Below are positions 18,605 through 26,682 of a stretch of DNA of 64,000 nt, one piece after another (within the stretch, counting starts at the first letter, position 1; each line of letters begins with the position of its first letter). The position numbers and the translations under genes were made by a program. The stretch covers positions 868,001-932,000 of the forward strand of contig CP087990.1 of assembly GCA_021044545.1 (NCBI GenBank). The letters run 5' to 3'. The notes under the pieces were generated by a model that did not search any database, had not been told where the DNA came from, and worked only from the letters and a program-made list of their open reading frames with translations. This DNA is from Comamonadaceae bacterium M7527. Lineage in GTDB: Bacteria > Pseudomonadota > Gammaproteobacteria > Burkholderiales > Burkholderiaceae_C.

Positions 18605-20485
18605 TTAAAAAAATCTGCCGCGTATAGCGTCTTCAACACCGGCCGCACTCAAACCCACTTCGGCGAGTAGCTTGGCAGGGTCTCCGTGCTCCATAAATGT
18701 ATCGGGCAAGCCCAGTTGCAACACGGGGTGGGCATGGGTGTTGGCCTGCAACCACTCCAACACAGCGCTGCCTGCACCGCCCGCCACTGCACCCTCTTCC
18801 AGTGTGACAAAGCTGTGGTGGTTGGCACACAGCTGCGCCAGCAACGCCTGGTCTATGGGCTTGACCCAGCGCATATCGACCAGGGTGAGGTCCAGCGCAT
18901 CAGCCGCTTGTCGGGCCATGTGCAGCAGCGTGCCAAACGCCAACACGGCCACACCCTTGCCAGTGCGCACCACCTCCCCCTTGCCAACGGGCAGCGCGTC
19001 CAAAGACGCACCAGCGTCGACACCTGTGCCGCTGCCACGCGGGTAACGCACAGCCACTGGGTAGTCGCAAGACAACGCGCTGGACAACAAGCCACGGCAC
19101 TGCGCCTCGTCGCTTGGGCACGCAATGCCCATATTGGGTATGCAACGCAAAAACGGTATGTCGTAAGCACCGGCGTGTGTGGCACCGTCTGCGCCCACGA
19201 TACCTGCACGATCCAGGGCAAATAGGACGGGCAGCTTCTGAAGTGCGACGTCGTGCACCAGCTGATCGTAGCCGCGCTGCAAAAACGTAGAGTAAATCGC
19301 CACTACTGGTTTCAGTCCTTCGCACGCCATGCCCGCAGCAAAGGTCACGGCGTGTTGCTCGGCAATGCCCACATCAAAGTAACGCTTGGGGAATTGTTTG
19401 GCAAATGCCACCATGCCAGAGCCTTCGCGCATGGCCGGCGTGATGCCAATCACGCGCTCGTCTGCTGCAGCTGCGTCACACAACCAGTTGCCAAACACAT
19501 TGGAGAACGTAGGCTTGGGTGTTTGCGCCGGACGTGTCAGGCCTACGCTGGGATCAAATTTGCCTGGGCCGTGATAGGCCACGGGGTCGGCCTCGGCCAG
19601 CTTGTAGCCTTGGCCTTTTTTGGTGACCACATGCAAAAACTGTGGACCCTCCAAGTGCTTGATGTTCTCTAGTGTGGGTATGAGTGAATCCAAGTCGTGC
19701 CCATCAATGGGGCCTATGTAGTTAAAGCCAAACTGCTCAAACAAGGTGGCCGGTACGACCATGCCCTTGGCCGTTTCTTCCAGGCGCTTGGCCAGCTCGA
19801 ACAAGGGCGGCGCCACCTTGAGTACACGCTTGCCCACATCTTTGGCCGCTGCATAAAATTGCCCACTCATCAGCTGGGCCAAATAGCGGTTGAGCGCGCC
19901 AACGGGAGGCGAGATCGACATGTCGTTGTCGTTCAGGATGACCAGCAGTTTGCAGTCTTCAACACCGGCGTTGTTCATGGCCTCAAACGCCATGCCGGCG
20001 GTCAGCGCGCCATCACCAATCACGGCAATGCTGTGGCGACTCGAGCCTTGCAACTTGGCCGCCATGGCCATACCCAAGGCGGCAGAGATAGAGGTAGACG
20101 AGTGAGCCGTGCCAAAGGCATCAAACTCACTTTCACTGCGTACCGGAAAACCACTGATGCCGCCTTTCTGGCGCAGCGATGCCATGCGCTCGCGCCTGCC
20201 AGTGAGTATCTTGTGCGGGTAGGTTTGATGGCCCACGTCCCACACGATGCGGTCATCTGGCGTGTTGAAGACGTAGTGCAAGGCCACAGTCAACTCGACA
20301 GTCCCCAGGTTGGAACTCAAATGCCCACCTGTTTTGGACACGCTTTGCAACAGATAGGCGCGCAACTGGTCGCTCAACGTACCGAGCTGGCTGCGCGGTA
20401 TGGCGCGCAAGTCTGCAGGCGAATCTACGGCGTTTAGCACGTCAAAAGAAGCCTGATCGGGCTGGTTCATGTCTGCATTTTCCAT
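18605..20485 (-). CDS. dxs: 1-deoxy-D-xylulose-5-phosphate synthase
   Basis: A 626-residue ThDP-dependent transketolase-like enzyme that joins pyruvate and glyceraldehyde-3-phosphate, the entry to the MEP isoprenoid pathway and to thiamine and pyridoxal. The ThDP motif GDGALTAGMAFEAMNNAG is at about residues 155-172, the catalytic Glu region is GIAEQHAVTFAAG, and the Pyr domain and C-terminal transketolase domain are complete. The start is either 20485 or the ATG 15 bases in (MNQPDQAS, 20470). It is the last gene of xseB-ispA-dxs, 29 bp after ispA. Confidence 0.96.
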   Translation of the reverse strand: MENADMNQPDQASFDVLNAVDSPADLRAIPRSQLGTLSDQLRAYLLQSVSKTGGHLSSNLGTVELTVALHYVFNTPDDRIVWDVGHQTYPHKILTGRRERMASLRQKGGISGFPVRSESEFDAFGTAHSSTSISAALGMAMAAKLQGSSRHSIAVIGDGALTAGMAFEAMNNAGVEDCKLLVILNDNDMSISPPVGALNRYLAQLMSGQFYAAAKDVGKRVLKVAPPLFELAKRLEETAKGMVVPATLFEQFGFNYIGPIDGHDLDSLIPTLENIKHLEGPQFLHVVTKKGQGYKLAEADPVAYHGPGKFDPSVGLTRPAQTPKPTFSNVFGNWLCDAAAADERVIGITPAMREGSGMVAFAKQFPKRYFDVGIAEQHAVTFAAGMACEGLKPVVAIYSTFLQRGYDQLVHDVALQKLPVLFALDRAGIVGADGATHAGAYDIPFLRCIPNMGIACPSDEAQCRGLLSSALSCDYPVAVRYPRGSGTGVDAGASLDALPVGKGEVVRTGKGVAVLAFGTLLHMARQAADALDLTLVDMRWVKPIDQALLAQLCANHHSFVTLEEGAVAGGAGSAVLEWLQANTHAHPVLQLGLPDTFMEHGDPAKLLAEVGLSAAGVEDAIRGRFF

Positions 20486-20514
20486 TGGTGTATTGCTGCT
20501 TGGCCTGCGTTTAT

Positions 20515-21450
20515 TTAATGGCTGCGCGCCACAATTTGGTCGGCCAGGGCTCGCAGCGCCGGACTGTTGTCCAGTCCTGCATCATCTAGTGCGGCCTTGG
20601 ATTGCGCTATGGCCTGCAGCGCATAGGCTTTTGCCGCATCCAAGCCCATTAAAGAGACAAAAGTCGGCTTGTCGGCCAAAGCGTCTTTGCCAGCGGTTTT
20701 GCCCAAGGTTGCGGTGTCTGCCAGCACGTCCAACACATCGTCAACCACTTGAAACGCTAATCCCACTTTCTTGCCGTATGTGTCCAATGCCGCCAACTCT
20801 TGCGCGCTGGCATGGCCACACACGCCCCCCATCAACACGGCTGCATGTATCAGCGCACCTGTTTTAAGGGCGTGCATGTGCTCAAGCTGGGCCAGGTCAG
20901 GCGGCAGGCCTACGCTGGCCAAGTCAATGGCTTGTCCACCTGCCATACCTTGCGCGCCGGCGGCTACGCTTAATAACTGGCACAAGCGCAGCTGGGCTGC
21001 CACCGGCAAGCCACTGTCGTCATTCAAGCCGTCCTGAGTGAGCACCACAAACGCCTGTGCTTGTAATGCATCTCCTGCAAGAAGCGCTTGGGCTTGGCCG
21101 TATTGCACGTGCACAGTGGGCTTGCCGCGGCGTAGCACATCGTTGTCCATGCAGGGCATGTCGTCGTGCACCAACGAGTAGGCGTGAATCATCTCAACAG
21201 CGCAGGCCGCGCGCATGGCAGCGTCGCGTTGGGCTGCAGCCAGCAAATGGGTGTCTTGTTGGGCAACAGCCTCGCAGGCCGCAAAGGCCAACATGGGGCG
21301 CATGCGTTTGCCACCACCTGTTAGCGCATATTGCATGGCCTCTAACAGGGTTGCTGGCGCGCTGCTGGGCAGGTTTTGCAACAGCGCCAGCTCCACCTCA
21401 TCGAGGCGCGCTTGTTGCCAAGCGCCAATGTCAAAACCTGGCGCGCTCAC
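20515..21450 (-). CDS. ispA: Polyprenyl (farnesyl) diphosphate synthase
   Basis: A 311-residue all-helical prenyl synthase. It has GGKRMRPML near residue 50, the first Asp-rich motif in VHDDMPCMDND and the second in VVDDVLDV, with the short-chain pattern expected of a geranyl/farnesyl diphosphate synthase. It makes FPP for quinones and undecaprenyl carriers. The start is GTG at 21450, which overlaps the xseB stop (GTGA), so the genes are coupled. Position between xseB and dxs is the standard proteobacterial arrangement. Confidence 0.94.
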   Translation of the reverse strand: MSAPGFDIGAWQQARLDEVELALLQNLPSSAPATLLEAMQYALTGGGKRMRPMLAFAACEAVAQQDTHLLAAAQRDAAMRAACAVEMIHAYSLVHDDMPCMDNDVLRRGKPTVHVQYGQAQALLAGDALQAQAFVVLTQDGLNDDSGLPVAAQLRLCQLLSVAAGAQGMAGGQAIDLASVGLPPDLAQLEHMHALKTGALIHAAVLMGGVCGHASAQELAALDTYGKKVGLAFQVVDDVLDVLADTATLGKTAGKDALADKPTFVSLMGLDAAKAYALQAIAQSKAALDDAGLDNSPALRALADQIVARSH

Positions 21451-21716
21451 GCATCACGCTCCCAGGCTTTGGCTTGATCACCCTCTAAAACCTTCACCTG
21501 GTTCTCAACAGCATCCAGCTGGGCGCGGCAATATTGCAGCAGCTGCGCGCCTCGCTTGTACTGGCCCAACAATTGGTCCAACGGCAATTGACCAGCCTCC
21601 AGTTGGGCCACCAAGGTTTCCAGCTCACTCACAGCGGCTTCGTAGTTGGCTGGCACTGGGCCCTCAACAATGGTCTCGGTGGTGGCCTTGGCTTTTGCGG
21701 TGCTGCTTTTAGTCAT
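21447..21716 (-). CDS. xseB: Exodeoxyribonuclease VII small subunit
   Basis: An 89-residue, mainly helical protein with the family core YEAAVSELETLVAQLEAGQLPLDQ (split over residues 25-48) and LGQYKRGAQLLQYCRAQLD. It joins XseA to degrade single-stranded DNA. It is first in the xseB-ispA-dxs unit. The N-terminus is rich in Lys/Thr/Ala. Upstream, 270 bp of non-coding DNA separates it from the divergent Rieske gene. Confidence 0.93.
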   Translation of the reverse strand: MTKSSTAKAKATTETIVEGPVPANYEAAVSELETLVAQLEAGQLPLDQLLGQYKRGAQLLQYCRAQLDAVENQVKVLEGDQAKAWERDA

Positions 21717-21823
21717 GAGTAGGTGGTTGCTCTGGGCGTTGTGTGATCCGGCTTATTCTAGGTGCTCACACGTGCCGGGTTTTCGCCCATCGGTGCGGTG
21801 GGGCTTTTGCAAATAGCCTAGGG

Positions 21824-21852
21824 ATGACATAGGTATTTGAGCAGGTTAAAAT
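21824..21852 (+). promoter_or_regulatory. Sigma-70 type promoter of the Rieske oxygenase gene
   Basis: ATGACA (21824-21829, one mismatch to TTGACA), a 17-bp spacer and TAAAAT (21847-21852, one mismatch to TATAAT). This would give a leader of about 130 bases, which holds two short inverted repeats: CAGGT/ACCTG (21893-21906) and CAAAAT/ATTTTG (about 21911-21923). The leader's role is unknown. Confidence 0.6.
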
Positions 21853-21987
21853 CCCATGCTTCGCTAAAACTTTCAGGAGTTTGCCGCACCAGCAGGTTTT
21901 GACCTGTAGGCAAAATCATTTTGTGCAGCCTTTGAGCCGCGCGCCCACCTGCCCCTTCATAGGGGGAGTCTATAGGTCAAGACCAAC

Positions 21988-23127
21988 ATGTCTGATTTAA
22001 GTCTTCAACTTCAGCAGGCCAAGAGTCAACTCTCGGTTTCCAGTTATTTTGATGATGCGCTGTTCAAGCGCGAGATGGAAACCATCTTCCAGTCTGGTCC
22101 TCGCTACGTGGGCCACCGCCTTGCGGTGCCCGAGCGTGGCGACTATTACAGCCTGCAGCACGAAGGCAATGGCAGAGCTCTGGTGCACGGCGCAAACGGC
22201 ATAGAGCTGCTGTCCAACGTGTGCCGCCATCGCCAGGCCGTGATGCTAAAGGGCCAAGGCAACTTAAGCCAAACGCAGGCCGGTAGCGCGGGTGGCAACA
22301 TCGTATGCCCCCTGCACCGCTGGACCTACAGCGACAAAGGCCAACTGCTGGGCGCGCCACACTTTAGCCAAGACCCTTGTCTAAACCTCAACCAATACAG
22401 GCTGCGCGAGTGGAACGGCTTGCTGTTCGAAGACAACGGACGCGACGTGGCGGCTGATTTGGCGGGCCTTGGCCCGGCAAGCGCCTTGAACTTTGACGGC
22501 TACGTGCTAGACCATGTGGAAATGCACGCGTGCAACTACAACTGGAAAACCTTTATCGAGGTCTACCTGGAGGACTACCACGTAGAGCCCTTTCACCCAG
22601 GCCTTGGCAACTTTGTGACCTGCGACGACTTGCGCTGGGAGTTCAATCCCGAGTACTCGGTGCAAACCGTGGGTGTGACCAACCTCAAACAAAGCGGCAG
22701 CCCTGCCTACCAGCGCTGGCACGACGTACTGATGCAATACCGCCAAGGTGAGCTGCCGCAGTACGGTGCCATTTGGCTCACCTACTACCCGCACATCATG
22801 ATTGAGTGGTACCCGCATGTGCTGACGGTATCAACGCTGCACCCCATGGGGCCACAACAAACCATGAACGTGGTGGAATTCTTTTACCCGGAAGAAATCG
22901 CTGCGTTTGAGCGCGAGTTTGTAGAGGCGCAACGCGAGGCTTACATGGAAACCGCCGTTGAAGACGACGAAATCGCAGAGCGCATGGACGAGGGCCGACG
23001 CGCCTTGCTCGCGCGTGGTGACAGCGAAGTAGGCCCCTACCAAAGCCCAATGGAAGACGGCATGCAGCACTTTCACGAGTGGTACAACAGCAAAATGAAC
23101 CTCGACAAGGCATCGCACAGCGGCTAG
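21988..23127 (+). CDS. Rieske [2Fe-2S] non-heme iron oxygenase alpha subunit
   Basis: A 379-residue oxygenase. The Rieske cluster ligands are C79, H81 (CRH) and C107, H110 (CPLH); the mononuclear iron site is in NWKTFIEVYLEDYHVEPFH with H198 and H203. The bridging Asp typical of ring hydroxylases appears as D196. The family includes choline and carnitine monooxygenases and aromatic-ring hydroxylases; no ferredoxin, reductase or beta subunit gene is next to it, so the substrate is unknown and electrons must come from a partner elsewhere. It is divergent from xseB and has its own promoter and a 130-base leader. Confidence 0.88.
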   Translation: MSDLSLQLQQAKSQLSVSSYFDDALFKREMETIFQSGPRYVGHRLAVPERGDYYSLQHEGNGRALVHGANGIELLSNVCRHRQAVMLKGQGNLSQTQAGSAGGNIVCPLHRWTYSDKGQLLGAPHFSQDPCLNLNQYRLREWNGLLFEDNGRDVAADLAGLGPASALNFDGYVLDHVEMHACNYNWKTFIEVYLEDYHVEPFHPGLGNFVTCDDLRWEFNPEYSVQTVGVTNLKQSGSPAYQRWHDVLMQYRQGELPQYGAIWLTYYPHIMIEWYPHVLTVSTLHPMGPQQTMNVVEFFYPEEIAAFEREFVEAQREAYMETAVEDDEIAERMDEGRRALLARGDSEVGPYQSPMEDGMQHFHEWYNSKMNLDKASHSG

Positions 23128-23228
23128 CACCAGTGCCGCAAAAGACCTTTAGCGGTAAGCTATGGCGCTTGTTGAGCATTGCTTGGCAAGCGCTTTTTTT
23201 CGTCTTCAAACCACACCGTCACCGCCTT

Positions 23229-24164
23229 ATGCAAGCCCTCTGGATGCTGCTAGCAGCCTTTTTATTTGCCACCATGGGCGTGTGCGTCAAGCTGGCATCG
23301 GCGCATTTCAACAACTTTGAAATCGTGATGTACCGCGGCTTGATTGGCGTGATGGGCTTGCTGTGGTGGTGCCACTACCGAGGCGCAGGCTTGGCATTTT
23401 TTAAAACACGTTTTCCAATGATGCATTTGTGGCGCGCAACAGTAGGCGTGATCTCACTGTGTTGCTGGTTTTACGCCATCGCGCACATTCCGCTGGCGAC
23501 GGCCATGACCATGAACTACATGAGCAGCGTGTGGATTGCCACCTTCCTGGTAGGCGGCGCGCTGATCATGCAACGCCCAGGCGAGCCATTGGCACGCCAA
23601 GGTCCTTTGGTTATCACCATTTTGTTGGGTTTTGCAGGTGTGGCACTGTTGCTGCGCCCTACTCTTAACGCCGACCAAGGCTTTGCGGCCCTGGTGGGCC
23701 TGATCTCTGGTGTGGTGGCCGCGCTGGCCTACTTGCAGGTGTCCGCTTTAGCGAAGGTGGGTGAACCCGAGACCCGGGTGGTGTTTTACTTTTCATTGGG
23801 TGCAGCCATAGCAGGCGGCATAGGCACTATGGTGGTGGGTGCCGGTGTTGCCAGTACAGACGCTTTAGACGCCCAAGCGTTTAGCTTATGGGGCGCCGTG
23901 TGGCTGCTACCTGTGGGCATACTCGCGCTACTGGGCCAAATTTGCATGACCAAAGCCTACGCCAGCGGCGCTACGCTGCTGGTGGCCAATCTGCAATACG
24001 CAGGCATTGTGGTGGCCAGCCTGTACAGCGTGTGGCTGTTTGACGACCACTTGCCCCCCAGCAGTTGGGGCGGCATGGCGCTTATAGTGGCAAGCGGCAT
24101 TGCAGCCACGGTGCTGCGCGCGCGCAGCCTGTCGCCAACACCACCACAAGAACAACTGACCTAA
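23229..24164 (+). CDS. EamA/DMT-family transporter
   Basis: A ten-helix carrier of about 311 residues with two EamA repeats: the first begins at once (MQALWMLLAAFLFATMGV), the second near residue 160. The charge pattern and the PxxGM/AP-like ends of helices fit DMT exporters of metabolites. The start is uncertain: the frame is open back to 23079, overlapping the Rieske gene; a GTG at 23133 would add 32 residues, largely basic and aromatic. I prefer 23229 because the first transmembrane helix starts there. Co-directional with the sulfurtransferase gene, 20 bp apart. Confidence 0.8.
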   Translation: MQALWMLLAAFLFATMGVCVKLASAHFNNFEIVMYRGLIGVMGLLWWCHYRGAGLAFFKTRFPMMHLWRATVGVISLCCWFYAIAHIPLATAMTMNYMSSVWIATFLVGGALIMQRPGEPLARQGPLVITILLGFAGVALLLRPTLNADQGFAALVGLISGVVAALAYLQVSALAKVGEPETRVVFYFSLGAAIAGGIGTMVVGAGVASTDALDAQAFSLWGAVWLLPVGILALLGQICMTKAYASGATLLVANLQYAGIVVASLYSVWLFDDHLPPSSWGGMALIVASGIAATVLRARSLSPTPPQEQLT

Positions 24165-24184
24165 ACCGCGAGCACCATCGACTC

Positions 24185-25063
24185 ATGAGCACCATGTTTG
24201 ACCTCATCATCTCTGCACCACAACTGCTGGCCTTACCCCAAGACAAGGTCTGCGTACTGGACTGCAGTTTTGACTTGAATGCCCCAGACACTGCCAGACA
24301 AGCTTTCGCGGCCAGTCACATTGCAGGCGCACACTTTGCCGACCTGGACTCACATCTCAGTGCGCATGGCGACGTACCAGCGGTTAACGCAGGCCGCCAC
24401 CCGCTGCCCACACGTGAATGGTTTGCCTCGCAACTGGGCTTGTGGGGTATCACGCCCACCACGCAAGTGGTGGTGTACGACCGCAACGGCAACAACTTTT
24501 GCGGACGCGCGTGGTGGATGTTGAAGTGGTGTGGCCACCAAGCTGTAGCCATACTGGATGGCGGCTTAGCCGCTTGGCAAGCCGCAGGTGGAGCGGTGTC
24601 CAACACCACAGTGCCGCCTGCTCCTGCCAAAGACTACCCGCTTGCAGCACCTTTGGTGCAATGGCGTGACACCGCCACAGTACTGAGCAACTTGCAACAC
24701 CAGCCAGATACACAGTGTGTTGTGGATGCGCGCAGCGTGCCACGCTTCAGGGGTGAGACAGAACCACTAGACCCCGTAGCAGGCCACATCCCTGGGGCAC
24801 GCAATCACCCGTTTAACACCAACTTTGACAGCAATGGTTTGTTTAAGAGCGCACCAGAGTTGCAAGCCTTGTGGGCGCAAACCTTAGCCGGGCGGGACCC
24901 CGCCACCGTTGTGATGCAGTGCGGCAGCGGCGTAAGCGCCGTGCCCAATGTGGTCGCCATGGCCTTGGCTGGCCTGCCCATGCCTGCCTTGTACGCTGGC
25001 AGCTGGAGCGAGTGGAGCCGCACACCCGGCACGCCCAGACAAACCATTAAAGGCTTGGTATAG
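24185..25063 (+). CDS. sseA: Two-domain sulfurtransferase (3-mercaptopyruvate/thiosulfate type)
   Basis: A 292-residue tandem rhodanese. The inactive N-terminal domain (LLALPQDKVCVLDCSFDL, IAGAHFADLDSHLS) is followed by the catalytic domain with C246 in the loop CGSGVSA, the signature of 3-mercaptopyruvate sulfurtransferases (CGSGVT/SA) rather than thiosulfate-type CRxGxT loops. It moves sulfur from mercaptopyruvate to thiols or cyanide. The start at 24185 follows the EamA stop by 20 bp. Convergent with ispF; no clear terminator between them. Confidence 0.88.
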   Translation: MSTMFDLIISAPQLLALPQDKVCVLDCSFDLNAPDTARQAFAASHIAGAHFADLDSHLSAHGDVPAVNAGRHPLPTREWFASQLGLWGITPTTQVVVYDRNGNNFCGRAWWMLKWCGHQAVAILDGGLAAWQAAGGAVSNTTVPPAPAKDYPLAAPLVQWRDTATVLSNLQHQPDTQCVVDARSVPRFRGETEPLDPVAGHIPGARNHPFNTNFDSNGLFKSAPELQALWAQTLAGRDPATVVMQCGSGVSAVPNVVAMALAGLPMPALYAGSWSEWSRTPGTPRQTIKGLV

Positions 25064-25187
25064 CGGCTACATGCGCCCAAACCCAACGCATGGGGATACA
25101 GCTCAGCTATTGGTGGCAGCGTCAGCCATGGGCGCTCACAGCGACAGGACTTGATGCAGTCCATGCTCTGTTTATTCGCAACTGCGG

Positions 25188-25706
25188 TTAGCGCCTGGTG
25201 ATCAACACCACCGCCTGTGCCTCAATGCTTTTGCCCTCACCCACAGGCCCCATTTTTTCGGCTGTCTTGGCTTTGACGTTCACGCAGTCAGCCTCAACCT
25301 GCAGCAGCTGTGCAATGCGCTTGGTCATGCTTGATCGATGCGCCGCCAGCTTGGGCGCTTGAGCCACCACGGTGCAGTCCACGTTGCCCACAAACCACCC
25401 CGCCCCATGCAACTTGGCAACAACCTGAGCTGTTAACAGTGCCGAGTCAGCGTCTTTGTTGACAGCGTCTGTATCAGGGAACAGGCCGCCAATGTCGCCC
25501 ATGCCCGCAGCACCCAACATGGCGTCAATGATGGCGTGCAACAACGCATCGGCATCCGAGTGGCCCAACAAACCTTTGCTGTGCGGTATGGTCACGCCGC
25601 CCAATACGAGTGGTCGCCCGTAGACCAAGGCATGGGTATCCCAGCCTTGGCCTATGCGAAAGCTGGGGCCAGGTGTCGTTTGTGGTGGTGGTGTGTTGAT
25701 GCTCAT
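25188..25706 (-). CDS. ispF: 2-C-methyl-D-erythritol 2,4-cyclodiphosphate synthase
   Basis: A 172-residue trimeric enzyme of the MEP pathway that cyclises CDP-methylerythritol phosphate. Metal ligands are in GQGWDTHAL (Asp and His) and the later HSDADALLHAIIDAMLGA, with GDIGGLFPDTD closing the active site; DCTVVAQAPKL and KAKTAEKMG are the other family motifs. A Pro-rich N-terminal extension of about 14 residues precedes the core. It lies 20 bp after the ispD stop, the usual ispD-ispF pair. Confidence 0.96.
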   Translation of the reverse strand: MSINTPPPQTTPGPSFRIGQGWDTHALVYGRPLVLGGVTIPHSKGLLGHSDADALLHAIIDAMLGAAGMGDIGGLFPDTDAVNKDADSALLTAQVVAKLHGAGWFVGNVDCTVVAQAPKLAAHRSSMTKRIAQLLQVEADCVNVKAKTAEKMGPVGEGKSIEAQAVVLITRR

Positions 25707-25726
25707 GCTGTGCTCTTTGCGTCCGT

Positions 25727-26553
25727 CTAGGCGCTGGTCTGTGACTTGCGTCCGCGCAGCATTACGCCGGCCAGATCAAAGTCTGTGGGGTAGGTTACTT
25801 TAAAATTGTCCGCGCCGCTGGGCACCAACAAAGGCGACTGGCCCATGCGCTCCATGGCGCTGGCTTCATCGGTTATGTGCGGCCACGCTTGCTCATCGGC
25901 TTGCGCATCCCGTAACGCATTGAGCAAACTGCCCAGCTTGAACAACTGTGGCGTTTGCGCCAGCCACTTGCCACTGCGTACCACGGTATCGGCCACGGCA
26001 GCTACGCCTTGACCAAGATCATCTTGGCGCGCCACTTTAATGGTGTCGGGCACGGGCAGCGCCAGCAAACCACCACGCTTGTGCGCCACGCAAGCCGCAA
26101 TCAGCGTATGTATGGCGCTGGGCTGCACCAGGCAGCGTGCAGCGTCGTGCACCAGTACCCAGTCGCTGGGCTGGGCATCACAGCTGCCTGACAAATACTG
26201 CAAACCATTCAGCACCGACTCGGCCCGGCTAGCCCCCCAACCGGTGCGGCCAGCCAGCCAGACACCAACGGCGCAACAAAGCTTGGCCACAAGTCGTCTC
26301 CAGGCGACAACACCGCAACTTGGCTGCCTGCATGCCACGCGCCGCCACTGGCGTGATCAACATCAACAAGGTCCAAGGCCTTTAAGGTATGCACCACCAA
26401 AGGCACACGTTCAAGCATCTGGTATTGCTTGGCCAAGGCGTGGCCTGGCTGCAAGGCTCGTTGGCCCACACCTGCGCAAGGCACGACGGTGTGGCAACGC
26501 AGGGGCACGCCATGCGGCTGGGCCAAGGTACTAAAAGTGGGGGGATTACTCAT
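25727..26553 (-). pseudogene. ispD: 2-C-methyl-D-erythritol 4-phosphate cytidylyltransferase, frameshifted
   Basis: The N-terminal part (start 26553, MSNPPTFS) has the nucleotide-binding PCAGVGQRA... KQYQML motif; the C-terminal part is in another frame with GASRAESVLNGL, VLVHDAARCLV and DNFKVTYPTDFDLA, all family motifs. The frames meet at a run of six C (26233-26238, G on the coding strand). A seventh G restores VGGASRAESV exactly as in IspD, so one base is missing. The enzyme makes CDP-methylerythritol and should be essential since dxs and ispF are present and no mevalonate genes are seen. Sequencing error in the homopolymer is the simplest reading. It is divergent from mfd. Confidence 0.88.
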
Positions 26554-26682
26554 GGTTATTTGCTTGGGTGTCGCGCCATTGTAGGCAAGGCGGTAAACTG
26601 CATGTTGCACCCCGACGCACTGCGAATCGGGGTTTTGTCGTTGTGCGCAATCCAGAAGTCTCAATAGACACCCCAGTTTTAT

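Noticed and set aside
19697..20437. Long plus-strand frame opposite dxs
   Set aside because: Antisense shadow of dxs with no domain pattern.
26233..26238. Phase variation of ispD through the G6 run
   Set aside because: An essential pathway gene is an unlikely target for on/off switching and six bases is short; error or slippage fits better.
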